From the NCBI GenBank assembly GCA_039649115.1, contig JBBWZQ010000040.1, positions 1-64,000 on the forward strand: a stretch of DNA of 64,000 nucleotides, written 5' to 3'. Made by a program: the position numbers and the translations under genes. This document shows, in pieces, positions 8,215 to 16,699 of this stretch. The DNA is from DATEJJ01 sp039649115 (GTDB lineage: Bacteria; Actinomycetota; Actinomycetes; Mycobacteriales; Micromonosporaceae). Position 1 is the stretch's first letter. Every line of letters begins with the position of its first letter. The notes beneath the pieces are model-generated. The model was not told where the DNA came from, did not search any database, and saw only the letters and a program-made list of their open reading frames with translations.

Positions 8215-9792
8215 GTGACGCACTTCTCGTTCGGCAACTTCGCCTGGGGCCGGCCGTCACTTCGGTGGCATGGCCGCGTTCAAACGCTCGTGAGACCCCC
8301 CGGCACAGCCGCCCCGTCCGACCGGTACCGGACGGCCGCAGTCGTCGTGCTGCTCTCCGTGGCGGCCGCGTCGGCACTGGGCCTGGGCGCCGGGTTGGTC
8401 TCCTGCGGTGCCGCCCAGCGGACCCACCCGACCACCCGGCCCATCACCGCTGCCGAGGCCGCGCTGCTGGCGGCCATGCGGATGCACAACTACCGGGACT
8501 CGGTGGCCGGGCTGCGGGGCGTCATCCGCTCGTCCGGCGGGGACGTGCGCGTCGCCGGCTGGGTGGACTGGCACCGCCCGCTGATCTACATCAACAGCAT
8601 CTCCACGAGCCCGGGGCCGGCCGACGGTCTCGTCCAGGCGGTACCCGGACTGGTCGCGGTGCGTACCGGCCGGATGGCCACCGCGGTGCCCCGCCCCGGT
8701 ACCCCGGCGCTCGACCCGTACCCGGCACCCCCGGTCGTACCGCCCGGCGACGGGTGGCGGGTGCGGCCGCTGATCGCGAGCGGGCCGGCGGGTTCCGCCT
8801 TCGACACGCTGCTCGCCCTGCTGTTCGCGGTCGCCTCGCCGGTGCCCGACAACGCCGCGCTGCTGGCCGGTACCGGCGCCCGGTTCGTCCGGCAGGACGA
8901 GATCGGCGGGGTACCCGTGTCGGTGATCGACGGTCCCGCGGTCCCGCCGTCCCACCCGCCCGCGGCCACCCCCGGACCGCGCACCAGCACCGCGGACTGG
9001 CGGTCGGCCGGTACCGGCGACCAGGTGCGGTACTGGCTGGACGGCACCGGGCGGCTGCGCCGGCTGGACGCGCTGCTGTCCGCGGACCTGCCGGTGCAGA
9101 TGGACTTCCAGCGCGACGACCGTACCCGGCCGCTCGCCATCGACCTGCTCGGCGGCCAGCCGGTACGCGCCCGGCCGGTCACCTCGGGCGAGGCCCGGCT
9201 GCTGTCCCGGATGCGGGAGCGCAGCCGGGCGGTGACCGGCGGCCGGATCAGCGTCACGCTGCCGGTGAACCCGGCCGGGCTGGTACGCGCGCAGGGCTGG
9301 CTCAACTGGCGCACCGGCACCATCTACCTGGCCGTCCGCAACCCCGACAACGCCGCGCAGAACGGGCTGGTACGCGCGGACCGGCACGGGGTGAGCACGT
9401 GGGAGAACCTGACCGGGACGGAGCAGCCCCCGTTGCAGCCGCCCCGGGCCGGATGGCGCAGCAGTTCCTGGGGCGAGCGGGCCAGCAACGGACCGACCGA
9501 CCTGGACATCCTGCTCAACGCGGCCGTGTCGCTGACCGGCAGCGGCCTGTACGACGCCATGGAGGGCCGGGCCGGGGTGACCTTCCTGCGCCCGGACAGC
9601 CTCGCCGGACAGGCCGTCGTGGTGTTCGAGATGCGGGTGCCCGGCGCGCACCACGGTTCGGCCGGGCGCCGGCTGCGTTGCTGGGTCGACGCGTCGGGCG
9701 TGCTGCGCCGGCTGGAGGTACGCACCCGCGTCGGCGCGTACGCGTACCTCGACATCACCCCGGGCCCGATCCCGCCACTACCGGCGCGGTAG
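8215..9792 (+). CDS. Membrane-anchored protein with a tandem internal duplication, function unknown
   Basis: Not recognised. A 525-residue protein with one N-terminal hydrophobic segment (about 40-65, 'TAAVVVLLSVAAASALGLG' followed by 'LVSCGAAQ'), so it is an anchored or lipid-modified extracytoplasmic protein. Two units of about 220 residues repeat: 'ITAAEAALLAAMR...VRVAGWVDWHRPLIYINS...GTGRLRRLDA' and 'VTSGEARLLSRMR...VRAQGWLNWRTGTIYLAV...ASGVLRRLEV'. Each has a 'GW-W' core, a 'FDTLLALLFAVA' or 'LDILLNAAVSLT' helix and a 'WLDGTGRLRRL' or 'WVDASGVLRRL' tail. This is somewhat reminiscent of LppX/LolA-like lipoproteins, but that is only an impression. The start is uncertain: GTG 8215 or GTG 8290, neither with a Shine-Dalgarno. 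It overlaps coaE by 15 bp at the 3' ends. Confidence 0.8.
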   Translation: MTHFSFGNFAWGRPSLRWHGRVQTLVRPPGTAAPSDRYRTAAVVVLLSVAAASALGLGAGLVSCGAAQRTHPTTRPITAAEAALLAAMRMHNYRDSVAGLRGVIRSSGGDVRVAGWVDWHRPLIYINSISTSPGPADGLVQAVPGLVAVRTGRMATAVPRPGTPALDPYPAPPVVPPGDGWRVRPLIASGPAGSAFDTLLALLFAVASPVPDNAALLAGTGARFVRQDEIGGVPVSVIDGPAVPPSHPPAATPGPRTSTADWRSAGTGDQVRYWLDGTGRLRRLDALLSADLPVQMDFQRDDRTRPLAIDLLGGQPVRARPVTSGEARLLSRMRERSRAVTGGRISVTLPVNPAGLVRAQGWLNWRTGTIYLAVRNPDNAAQNGLVRADRHGVSTWENLTGTEQPPLQPPRAGWRSSSWGERASNGPTDLDILLNAAVSLTGSGLYDAMEGRAGVTFLRPDSLAGQAVVVFEMRVPGAHHGSAGRRLRCWVDASGVLRRLEVRTRVGAYAYLDITPGPIPPLPAR

Positions 9793-10389
9793 CAGCCGGT
9801 CGCGCCACACCGCGTCCACCTTCTCGCGCAGTTCCGCGAGGGTGCCGTCGTTCTCCAGAACCACGTCCGCCACCGCCCGGCGCTGTTCGTCGGTGGCCTG
9901 CGCGCCGATGCGGGACCGGGCATCCGCCGCGCTCATGCCGCGCGTCTCGACCAGCCGGCGCACCCGCGCCTGTTCGTCGGCCAGCACCATGACCACGATG
10001 CCGAAGCCCGCGGCCAGCCCCGCCTCGACGAGCAGCGGCACGTCGTTCACGACGATCGCGTCCGGCGGTGCGGCGGCGACCAGTTCGGCGGTGCGCGCCC
10101 GTACCCGTGGATGAATGATCGCCTCCAGCCGCTGCCGGGCGGCGGCGTCCTCGAAGACCAGCCGGCCCAGGGTCGGCCGGTCCAGGCCGCCCTCGGCGTC
10201 CAGCACCCCCGCACCGAACGCCGCGACCACCTCGGCGAGCCCGTCCGTGCCGGGCGCCACCACCTCGCGCGCCAGCCGGTCCGCGTCGATCACCACCGCG
10301 CCCAGTTCGGCCAGGCGCGCGGCGACCACGCTCTTGCCCGACCCGATGCCGCCGCTCAGCCCCACCATCAACACCCGAACATTCTGCAC
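9778..10389 (-). CDS. coaE: Dephospho-CoA kinase
   Basis: A 203-residue P-loop kinase for the last step of coenzyme A synthesis: ATP-dependent phosphorylation of the 3' hydroxyl of dephospho-CoA. Walker A is 'GLSGGIGSGKS'; 'VIDADRLAREVV' is the conserved substrate-binding segment, followed by 'IIHPRVRA', 'VNDVPLLVEAG' and the lid 'RLVETRGMSAADARSRI'. Length fits a stand-alone bacterial CoaE without the UPF0157 fusion found in mycobacteria. GTG 10389 is used here; ATG 10368 (before 'VGLSGGIG') is a realistic alternative. Its position between uvrB and rpsA is a common actinobacterial arrangement. Confidence 0.95.
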   Translation of the reverse strand: MQNVRVLMVGLSGGIGSGKSVVAARLAELGAVVIDADRLAREVVAPGTDGLAEVVAAFGAGVLDAEGGLDRPTLGRLVFEDAAARQRLEAIIHPRVRARTAELVAAAPPDAIVVNDVPLLVEAGLAAGFGIVVMVLADEQARVRRLVETRGMSAADARSRIGAQATDEQRRAVADVVLENDGTLAELREKVDAVWRDRLLPRR

Positions 10390-10487
10390 GGCGCCGGCCT
10401 TGGGGGCCGCCGTGAGGTGGGATCGTGACAGATCGCGACGACGCGATCACAGATTATCGGCGCGCCTCCGACTATTAGCCGCATGTG

Positions 10488-10505
10488 GAACATATCGTCA
10501 TGTTC
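10488..10505. promoter_or_regulatory. Inverted repeat upstream of the small membrane protein gene
   Basis: GAACAT-ATCGTC-ATGTTC is a perfect six-base dyad with a six-base spacer, ending 21 bp before the ATG at 10527 and just before its Shine-Dalgarno. Its position fits an operator near the transcription start, or a short 5' hairpin. No regulator can be named. Confidence 0.4.
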
Positions 10506-10526
10506 AGCACATCAAAGGAGGCACAC

Positions 10527-10883
10527 ATGGTGGGGGACCGTGCCTACCTGGTGACCCGTGGCCCGCGGAAGCGACTGCCCGCAGCCACGGCAAGCACCAG
10601 GCGGCGGCGCTGGCGGCGGGCCGCCGTCCGACCCGGTCAGCACCGGCTCGGCAGCAGTCCGACCCTTTGCCACTGTCGCGACATGCCAGTGGTGCGGGCG
10701 CGACTGGCCGCGAGACGCACCACCGGACCCGGCAACCGCCCGCCCGGCAGGCGTCGTGCCGCACCCCGCAAGCGGGTGCCGCACAGCGCGGTACTCATGC
10801 TCCTGTTGGCCAGCCTGACGCTGGTGAGCGCCTGGTTCGTCGCGACCGGCGCGGTCGCGTTCGCTGGCATGATCGCCCGGTAG
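10527..10883 (+). CDS. Small basic single-pass membrane protein, function unknown
   Basis: A 118-residue protein I do not recognise. The start is set by a near-perfect Shine-Dalgarno AAAGGAGG (10514-10521) six bases before ATG 10527, the best in the window. The N-terminal 75 residues are strongly basic (runs such as 'RRRRWRR', 'PPGRRRAAPRKR') with a lone 'CHC' pair. The C-terminus is one hydrophobic helix, 'VLMLLLASLTLVSAWF', reaching the end. The likely topology is a cytoplasmic basic tail, possibly contacting nucleic acid or lipid head groups, with a C-terminal anchor. It is flanked downstream by a strong hairpin and upstream by an inverted repeat. Confidence 0.62.
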   Translation: MVGDRAYLVTRGPRKRLPAATASTRRRRWRRAAVRPGQHRLGSSPTLCHCRDMPVVRARLAARRTTGPGNRPPGRRRAAPRKRVPHSAVLMLLLASLTLVSAWFVATGAVAFAGMIAR

Positions 10884-10939
10884 CACGCCGGCGACGCCGG
10901 CGAGCCGGCCCGGCAAGCACTTCACTCCCGGCACAAAGA

Positions 10940-10973
10940 GACGGGGCCCCATCCGCACGGATGGGGCCCCGTC
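10940..10973. terminator. Bidirectional hairpin terminator between rpsA and the small membrane protein
   Basis: A perfect 15-bp stem (GACGGGGCCCCATCC, 10940-10954, with its complement at 10959-10973) and a four-base loop. On the minus strand the stem is followed by CTCTTTGTGCC, only a partial T-tract. It lies 18 bp after the rpsA stop and 57 bp after the convergent gene, so it can serve both. Confidence 0.85.
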
Positions 10974-10990
10974 ACTTGTGGCGTGACTCG

Positions 10991-12502
10991 TCAGTTCTTG
11001 CCGCCGGCCAGCTTCTCACGCAGTGCCGCGAGTGCCTCGTCGGTGGCCAGGGTCCCGGTCGGCTCCTCCGGAGCCTTCGCCGGGGCCGGGGTGGCACTCG
11101 CCGGTGCCGCTCCCCCCGGGGTCGGCTCGGCCGCCGCGTCCGCGGCACGGGCGGTCTGCACCTGCTTGGTGTGTGCCTCCCACCGCTGCCGGGCCTCGGC
11201 GTACTGCCGCTCCCACTCTTCCCGCTGCTTCTCGTAGCCGGGCAGCCACTCCGCCGTCGACGGGTCGAAGCCGTCGGGGTAGACGTAGTTGCCCTCGTTG
11301 TCGTACGTCGCCGCCATGCCGTAGATGGTCGGGTCGAAGTGCTCCTCGCCCTCGACGAAGCCCTCGTTGGCCTGCTTGAGCGACAACGAGATGCGCCGGC
11401 GTTCCAGGTCGATGTCGATGACCTTGACCATCACGTCGGACCCGACCTGCACCACCTGCTCCGGGATCTCCACGTGGCGCTCGGCCAGCTCGGAGATGTG
11501 CACCAGGCCCTCGATGCCGTCGTCGACGCGGACGAACGCGCCGAACGGCACCAGCTTGGTCACCTTGCCCGGCACGATCTGCTGGATCGCGTGGGTGCGG
11601 GCGAACTGCCGCCACGGGTCCTCCTGCGTCGCCTTCAGCGACAGCGAGACCCGCTCCCGGTCCAGGTCGACGTCGAGCACCTCGACCTCGACCTCCTGGC
11701 CCACTTCGACCACTTCCGAGGGGTGGTCGATGTGCTTCCAGGACAACTCGGAGACGTGCACCAGGCCGTCCACGCCGCCCAGGTCGACGAATGCCCCGAA
11801 GTTGACGATCGAGGAGACGACGCCCTTGCGGACCTGGCCCTTCTGCAGCTTGTTGAGGAACTCGGTGCGCACCTCGGACTGGGTCTGCTCCAGGTAGGCA
11901 CGGCGGGACAGCACCACGTTGTTGCGGTTCTTGTCCAGCTCGATGATCTTCGCCTCGAGCTCCCGGCCCACGTACGGCTGCAGATCGCGGACCCGGCGCA
12001 TCTCCACCAGCGACGCGGGCAGGAAGCCACGCAGGCCGATATCGATGATCAGGCCGCCCTTGACGACCTCGATGACCGAGCCGCGCACCACCCCGTCGTC
12101 TTCCTTGATCTTCTCGATCGTGCCCCACGCCCGCTCGTACTGCGCGCGCTTCTTCGAGAGGATCAGCCGGCCCTCCTTGTCCTCCTTCTGGAGAACCAGG
12201 GCCTCGACGTGGTCCCCGACGGACACCACCTCAGCCGGATCGACATCGTGCTTGATCGACAACTCGCGCGAAGGGATGACACCCTCCGTCTTGTAGCCGA
12301 TGTCGAGCAGGACCTCGTCCCGGTCGACCTTAACGATGGTGCCTTCGACAATGTCGCCATCGTTGAAATACTTGATCGTATCGTCGATGGCGGCGAGGAA
12401 CGCCTCCTCGGTACCGAGGTCATCGAAGGCGATACGTGAACCGCTGGGAGCGGCGTTGGTGGGTGCGGTGGCGCTCGAGGTGGCCTCGATGCTGCTCGTC
12501 AT
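10991..12502 (-). CDS. rpsA: 30S ribosomal protein S1
   Basis: A 503-residue RNA-binding protein that helps the 30S subunit capture mRNA. Four S1 (OB-fold) repeats span about residues 45-385: 'VEGTIVKVDRDEVLLDIGYKTEG', 'VRGSVIEVVKGG', 'RKGVVSSIVNFGAFVDLGGVDG' and 'VPGKVTKLVPFGAFVRVDDG', the last two with the classic 'GAFV' core. An Ala/Pro-rich tail follows, as in actinobacterial S1 proteins, which have four rather than six repeats. ATG 12502 is preceded by GGAG at 11 bp. A putative promoter lies at 12663-12693, leaving a leader of about 150 nt, long enough for translational autoregulation. Confidence 0.97.
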   Translation of the reverse strand: MTSSIEATSSATAPTNAAPSGSRIAFDDLGTEEAFLAAIDDTIKYFNDGDIVEGTIVKVDRDEVLLDIGYKTEGVIPSRELSIKHDVDPAEVVSVGDHVEALVLQKEDKEGRLILSKKRAQYERAWGTIEKIKEDDGVVRGSVIEVVKGGLIIDIGLRGFLPASLVEMRRVRDLQPYVGRELEAKIIELDKNRNNVVLSRRAYLEQTQSEVRTEFLNKLQKGQVRKGVVSSIVNFGAFVDLGGVDGLVHVSELSWKHIDHPSEVVEVGQEVEVEVLDVDLDRERVSLSLKATQEDPWRQFARTHAIQQIVPGKVTKLVPFGAFVRVDDGIEGLVHISELAERHVEIPEQVVQVGSDVMVKVIDIDLERRRISLSLKQANEGFVEGEEHFDPTIYGMAATYDNEGNYVYPDGFDPSTAEWLPGYEKQREEWERQYAEARQRWEAHTKQVQTARAADAAAEPTPGGAAPASATPAPAKAPEEPTGTLATDEALAALREKLAGGKN

Positions 12503-12662
12503 GTGGGCTGTTGCTCCGGTCGGATGATGTCTGTGTGACCCAGGGGCGCCCGCGAGCCTGCCGCTGGACGTACCCCTGCGATCCGACGAAAGATCATGGG
12601 AGGTGCCCGGCGGCCGCGGACCTGCTCCCTACCGAGATACGCGACCCACGAGTGCATCGACT

Positions 12663-12693
12663 AGCTTACCCTGCGCATTGCCGCGCGGTGCAA
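12663..12693 (-). promoter_or_regulatory. Putative rpsA promoter
   Basis: On the minus strand TTGCAC (12693-12688) and TAAGCT (12668-12663) are separated by 19 bp. Both hexamers resemble the vegetative sigma consensus, but the spacer is two bases long. It is the only plausible pair in the 290 bp between rpsA and the divergent methyltransferase. Confidence 0.45.
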
Positions 12694-12794
12694 GCCCCAC
12701 CCGCAGGTGATCGTACCTTTCTCGCGCTGTCTTCCGGTACTTCACCCTTGCCCGGCGCGTCACGTGGCGGGACGCCTACCGTAGCGAGGTGATC

Positions 12795-13613
12795 ATGCCG
12801 ATTCAGGAGCCGGGGCCGGGTGTCGGCCGCCGCGAGGTCACCGACCGGGAGAGCCGGCGGGCCAACCGCGGCTGGTGGGACGCGGACGCCGACGCGTACC
12901 AGGCGGAACACGGGGAGTTCCTGGGCGACGTCGACTTCGTGTGGTGCCCGGAGGGGCTGCGCGAGGCCGACGCCCACCTGCTCGGCGAGGTGGCCGGCGC
13001 CGCCGTGCTGGAGGTGGGGGCCGGCGCCGCCGCGGCCGCGCGGTGGTTGCGGACGCAGGGCGCCGACGTGGTCGCCCTGGACCTGTCCGCCGGCATGCTG
13101 CGGCACGCCGCCACGGCCGCGGACAAGACGGGGGTACGGGTACCGCTGGTGCAGGGGGATGGCAGCGCCCTCCCGTTCGGTTCCGCCTCCTTCGACATCG
13201 CCTGCACCGCCTTCGGTGCCATCCCGTTCGTCGCCGACTCCTCGGCCGTGATGCGCGAGGTGTACCGGGTGCTGCGCCCGGGCGGCCGGTGGGTGTTCGC
13301 GCTCACCCACCCGATGCGCTGGATCTTCCTGGACGACCCGGGCGAGGGCGGCCTGTACGCGCTGCACTCGTACTTCGACCGGCGGCCGTACGTGGAGTAC
13401 GACGAGACCGGCGAGCCGACCTATGTGGAGCAGCACCGCACGCTCGGCGACCGGATCCGGGAACTGGTCGCGGCCGGGTTCGTGCTGCGCGACCTGGTCG
13501 AGCCGCAGTGGCCCGCCGGGCACGAGCAGATCTGGGGCCAGTGGAGCCCGCTGCGCGGCCGACTGTTCCCCGGTACCGCCATCTTCGTCGCCACCAAGTC
13601 CCAGCTGGCGTGA
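12795..13613 (+). CDS. Class I SAM-dependent methyltransferase
   Basis: A 272-residue soluble methyltransferase. The SAM-binding motif I is 'VLEVGAGAAAAARWL', followed by the acidic 'VVALDLSAGML' and the motif 'LPFGSASFDIACTAFGAIPF', with 'VYRVLRPGGRWVFALTHPMRWIF' downstream: the standard Rossmann MTase of the UbiE/SmtA type. Conserved N-terminal 'NRGWWDADADAYQAEH' is typical of an actinobacterial subfamily without a defined substrate. ATG 12795 sits after AGGTG; GTG 12789 is possible. The gene is divergent from rpsA and faces polA. Confidence 0.88.
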   Translation: MPIQEPGPGVGRREVTDRESRRANRGWWDADADAYQAEHGEFLGDVDFVWCPEGLREADAHLLGEVAGAAVLEVGAGAAAAARWLRTQGADVVALDLSAGMLRHAATAADKTGVRVPLVQGDGSALPFGSASFDIACTAFGAIPFVADSSAVMREVYRVLRPGGRWVFALTHPMRWIFLDDPGEGGLYALHSYFDRRPYVEYDETGEPTYVEQHRTLGDRIRELVAAGFVLRDLVEPQWPAGHEQIWGQWSPLRGRLFPGTAIFVATKSQLA

Positions 13614-13750
13614 CGGTCCTTGCTTCACGGGTGCGTGGCCGCGCTACCCTGGAAGCGCTCCCATTCGCGCGCCTGGTGCGCGCGGTTGCCGATGCGGGGA
13701 GCAGGGTGCCGGGCCGGTCGGGGGTCCGGCACCGCCCGTTCCGCCGGTGG

Positions 13751-16615
13751 TCAGTGGTCGGCCGCGTCCCAGTCGCGCCCGACGCCCACGGACACCTCCA
13801 GCGGGACGTCGAGCGGGTACGCCCCGCCCATCTGCTCGCGTACCAGTGCCTCCAGCGCTTCGCGCTCCCCCGGTGCCGCCTCGAAGACCAGTTCGTCGTG
13901 CACCTGCAGGAGCATGCGGGAACGCAGCCCCGATTCGCGCAGCGCGGCGTCGACCCGGAGCATGGCCACCTTGATGATGTCGGCCGCCGAACCCTGGATC
14001 GGCGCGTTGAGCGCCATCCGCTCGGCCATCTCCCGGCGCTGCCGGTTGTCGCTGTTGAGGTCGGGCAGGTACCGCCGGCGCCCCAGGACCGTCTGCGTGT
14101 ACCCGTCGTGCCGCGCCTGTGCCACCACCTGGTGGAGGTAGTCGCGTACCCCGCCGAAGCGGGTGAAGTACTCCTCCATCAGCAGGGTCGCCTCGGCCGG
14201 CGTGATGCCCAACTGCTGGGCCAGCCCGTAGGCGGACAGGCCGTATGCCAGGCCGTAGTTCATCGCCTTGATCCGGCGCCGCTGCTCGTGGGTGATGTCG
14301 GTGGGCGCGACCGCGAACACCGACGACGCGGTCGCCGCGTGGAAGTCGAAGCCCGAGTTGAACGCCTCGATCAGCGCCTCGTCCCGGGACAGGTGCGCCA
14401 TGATGCGCATCTCGATCTGGCTGTAGTCGGCCGTCAGCAGGGTCTCGAAGGCGTCGCTGACCACGAACGCGCGGCGGATCCGCCGGCCCTCGGCGGTGCG
14501 GATGGGGATGTTCTGCAGGTTGGGGTCGGTGCTGGACAGCCGGCCGGTGGCCGCGACGGTCTGGTTGAAGGTGGTGTGGATGCGCCCGTCGTCGCTCACC
14601 GACTTCAGCAGACCGTCCACAGTGGACTTGAGCTTCGCCACGTCGCGGTGGCGCAGCAGGTGTTCGAGCACCGGATGCTGGCTCTGCACGTAGAGCGAGG
14701 CGAGCGCGTCCGCGTCGGTGGTGTACCCCGTCTTGATCCGCTTGGTCTTGGGCAGTCCCAGCTCGGTGAACAGGATCTCCTGCAGCTGCTTGGGCGAGCC
14801 CAGGTTGAACTCCCGCCCGACCACCTCGTAGGCGGCCTGCGCCGCGGCCTTGACCTCGGCGGCGAAGTGCGCCTCCAGCTCGGACAGGTAGTGGGTGTCC
14901 GCGCCGATGCCGGCCCGCTCCATGCCGGCCAGCACGTAGACCAAGGGCAGCTCCACATCGCGCAGCAGCTCGATGCCGCTGCCACCGGCGGGCGCCGCTG
15001 ATCCGTCGGTGCGCGCTGATCCGTCGGTGGGCGCCGATCCGTCGGTGGGCGCCGATCCGTCGGTGGGCGCCGATCCGTCGGTGCGCGCTGAGGCGCCGCT
15101 GGGCACCGAGTCGCCCGTGGGCACGGAGTCGCCCGTGGGCACGGAGTCGCCGGTGGGCGCGCGGCCGTCGCGGGTCAGCTCCGCGCAGATGGCGTCGCCG
15201 AGGTCCAGCGTCGCCCGGGCCCGCACCATCAGCGCCTGCTCGACCTGCCCCTCCTCCCCCATCCCGTCGAAGGTCAGCTGGCCGTCCCCGGGCGCCTCCA
15301 CCCGCAGCTCCCGCTGCAGGTAGCGCAGGGCAAGGTCGGTCAGGTCGTAGGAGCGCTGGTCGGGGCGGGCCAGGTAGGCCGCGAGCGCGGTGTCCACCGA
15401 CACCCCGCCCAGCGTCCAGCCGCGCTCCGCGAACGCGAGCAGCGCCGCCTTGCCGTCGTGCAGCACCTTCGGACGCTCGGCGTCGGCGAGCCAGGCCGCG
15501 ACCGCCGCGTCGTCGGCGGGTTCCAGCGCGGCCGGGTCGAACCAGGCCGCCGGGCCGGCGGAGGTCGCCACGGCGACGCCGGTCAGCGTGCCGGTGCCTC
15601 GGCCGAAGGCGCCCGCGACCGCCACCCCGACCGGTTCGGCGCCGGCGTGCTCGGCCAGCCAGCCGGCGACCTCGCCACCCGGGAGCACCGCGCCGGTCAC
15701 GTCGAACCCGGACTCCGCCTCCGGCTCGACCGCTTCGAGGTACTGGTACAGCCGCTCGCGCAGCACCCGGAACTCCAGCGCGTCGAAGACCTGGTGCACC
15801 GCCTCCCGGTCCCAGCCGTGCCAGAGCAGGTCACGCGGGTGTACCGGCAGCTCGAGATCGGTCACCAGCCCGTTGACCTGATAGTTGATCATTACCTGGG
15901 CCAGGTGCGCGCGTAGGGCCTCGCCGGCCTTGCCCTTGATCTCGTCGACGTGGGCCACCACGCCTTCGAGGTTGCCGTACTGAGTGATCCACTTGGCCGC
16001 CGTCTTCGGCCCGACCCCGGGTACCCCCGGCAGGTTGTCGCTGCTCTCACCGACCATGGCGGCCAGGTCGCGGTAGCAGTCGGGGCCCACGCCGTAACGG
16101 GCGCTGACCGCGGCGGCGTCCATCCGGTCCATCTCGGAGACGCCGCGCTTGAGGTAGAGCACGGTCACGCCGTCGTTGACGAGCTGGAACGCGTCGCGGT
16201 CGCCGGTGATGATGCCCACCTGCATGCCCTCGGCGTGGCCCTGCCGGGCGAGGGTGGCGATCACGTCGTCGGCCTCGTAGCCCGGCTTCTCCACGCTCGG
16301 TATCCGCAGCGCGCCCAGGACCTCCTTGACGAGGTCGACCTGGCCGGCGAAGTCGGTCGGGGACTGCGACCTGTTGGCCTTGTACTCCGCGTACTGCTCA
16401 TTCCGGAACGACTTCCGGGACACGTCGAACGCGACCACGATGTGCGTCGGCTTCTCGTCGCGCAGCATGTTGATCAGCATGGACGTGAACCCGAACACGG
16501 CATTGGTGACCTGGCCCGTGCTCGTCGAGAAGTTCTCCACGGGCAGGGCGAAGAACGCCCGATAGGCAAGAGAATGTCCGTCGAGCAGCAGCAGGCGGGG
16601 CGTTTGCGCACTCAC
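13751..16615 (-). CDS. polA: DNA polymerase I with a repeat-expanded interdomain linker
   Basis: A 954-residue repair and Okazaki-fragment polymerase. The N-terminal 5'-3' exonuclease is complete ('LLLLDGHSLAYRAFFALP', 'GYEADDVIATLA', 'ITGDRDAFQLV', 'VPGVGPKTAAKW'). The middle domain keeps the fold ('LHDGKAALLAF', 'DTALAAYL'), but I do not see the acidic residues of an active 3'-5' proofreading site. The polymerase domain is intact: 'TADYSQIEMRIMAHLS', 'RRRIKAMNYGLAYGLSAYGL' and 'LLQVHDELVFE'. Between the last two domains lies a Thr/Asp/Gly/Ser/Ala/Pro repeat from nine 18-bp units (see repeat at 15000-15161), making the protein longer than usual. GTG 16615 fits the family N-terminus; the open frame extends further. 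Confidence 0.95.
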   Translation of the reverse strand: MSAQTPRLLLLDGHSLAYRAFFALPVENFSTSTGQVTNAVFGFTSMLINMLRDEKPTHIVVAFDVSRKSFRNEQYAEYKANRSQSPTDFAGQVDLVKEVLGALRIPSVEKPGYEADDVIATLARQGHAEGMQVGIITGDRDAFQLVNDGVTVLYLKRGVSEMDRMDAAAVSARYGVGPDCYRDLAAMVGESSDNLPGVPGVGPKTAAKWITQYGNLEGVVAHVDEIKGKAGEALRAHLAQVMINYQVNGLVTDLELPVHPRDLLWHGWDREAVHQVFDALEFRVLRERLYQYLEAVEPEAESGFDVTGAVLPGGEVAGWLAEHAGAEPVGVAVAGAFGRGTGTLTGVAVATSAGPAAWFDPAALEPADDAAVAAWLADAERPKVLHDGKAALLAFAERGWTLGGVSVDTALAAYLARPDQRSYDLTDLALRYLQRELRVEAPGDGQLTFDGMGEEGQVEQALMVRARATLDLGDAICAELTRDGRAPTGDSVPTGDSVPTGDSVPSGASARTDGSAPTDGSAPTDGSAPTDGSARTDGSAAPAGGSGIELLRDVELPLVYVLAGMERAGIGADTHYLSELEAHFAAEVKAAAQAAYEVVGREFNLGSPKQLQEILFTELGLPKTKRIKTGYTTDADALASLYVQSQHPVLEHLLRHRDVAKLKSTVDGLLKSVSDDGRIHTTFNQTVAATGRLSSTDPNLQNIPIRTAEGRRIRRAFVVSDAFETLLTADYSQIEMRIMAHLSRDEALIEAFNSGFDFHAATASSVFAVAPTDITHEQRRRIKAMNYGLAYGLSAYGLAQQLGITPAEATLLMEEYFTRFGGVRDYLHQVVAQARHDGYTQTVLGRRRYLPDLNSDNRQRREMAERMALNAPIQGSAADIIKVAMLRVDAALRESGLRSRMLLQVHDELVFEAAPGEREALEALVREQMGGAYPLDVPLEVSVGVGRDWDAADH
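15000..15161. repeat. 18-bp minisatellite inside polA (nine units)
   Basis: Nine in-frame 18-bp units. Units 1-5 (15000-15089) read GATCCGTCGGTG followed by GGCGCC or CGCGCT; unit 6 is a hybrid (15090-15107); units 7-9 (15108-15161) read GAGTCGCC followed by CGTGGGCACG or a variant. On the coding (minus) strand they give hexapeptides of the types T-D-G-S-A-P/R and P-T-G-D-S-V. Two homogenised sub-families next to each other point to recent unit duplication. It lies in the linker before the polymerase domain, so length change is tolerated. Confidence 0.97.
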
Positions 16616-16699
16616 GCCTCGCGAGCCTAGTCGCACCCCCCGACAGGATGCCCGTCCTGTACCCGCCGGCTCGCCGCCGGGCACCGGACGGTACGTTGG

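Noticed and set aside
5742..9992. A very long open frame (1416 codons) antisense to uvrB and neighbouring genes
   Set aside because: At this GC content, frames opposite real genes rarely meet stops. The translation is low-complexity Arg/Gly/Ala/Val/His and matches no domain, while uvrB on the other strand has full motif support.
15000..15161. Repeat array as a possible CRISPR
   Set aside because: Units are contiguous with no spacers, stay in frame inside polA and encode a peptide repeat.
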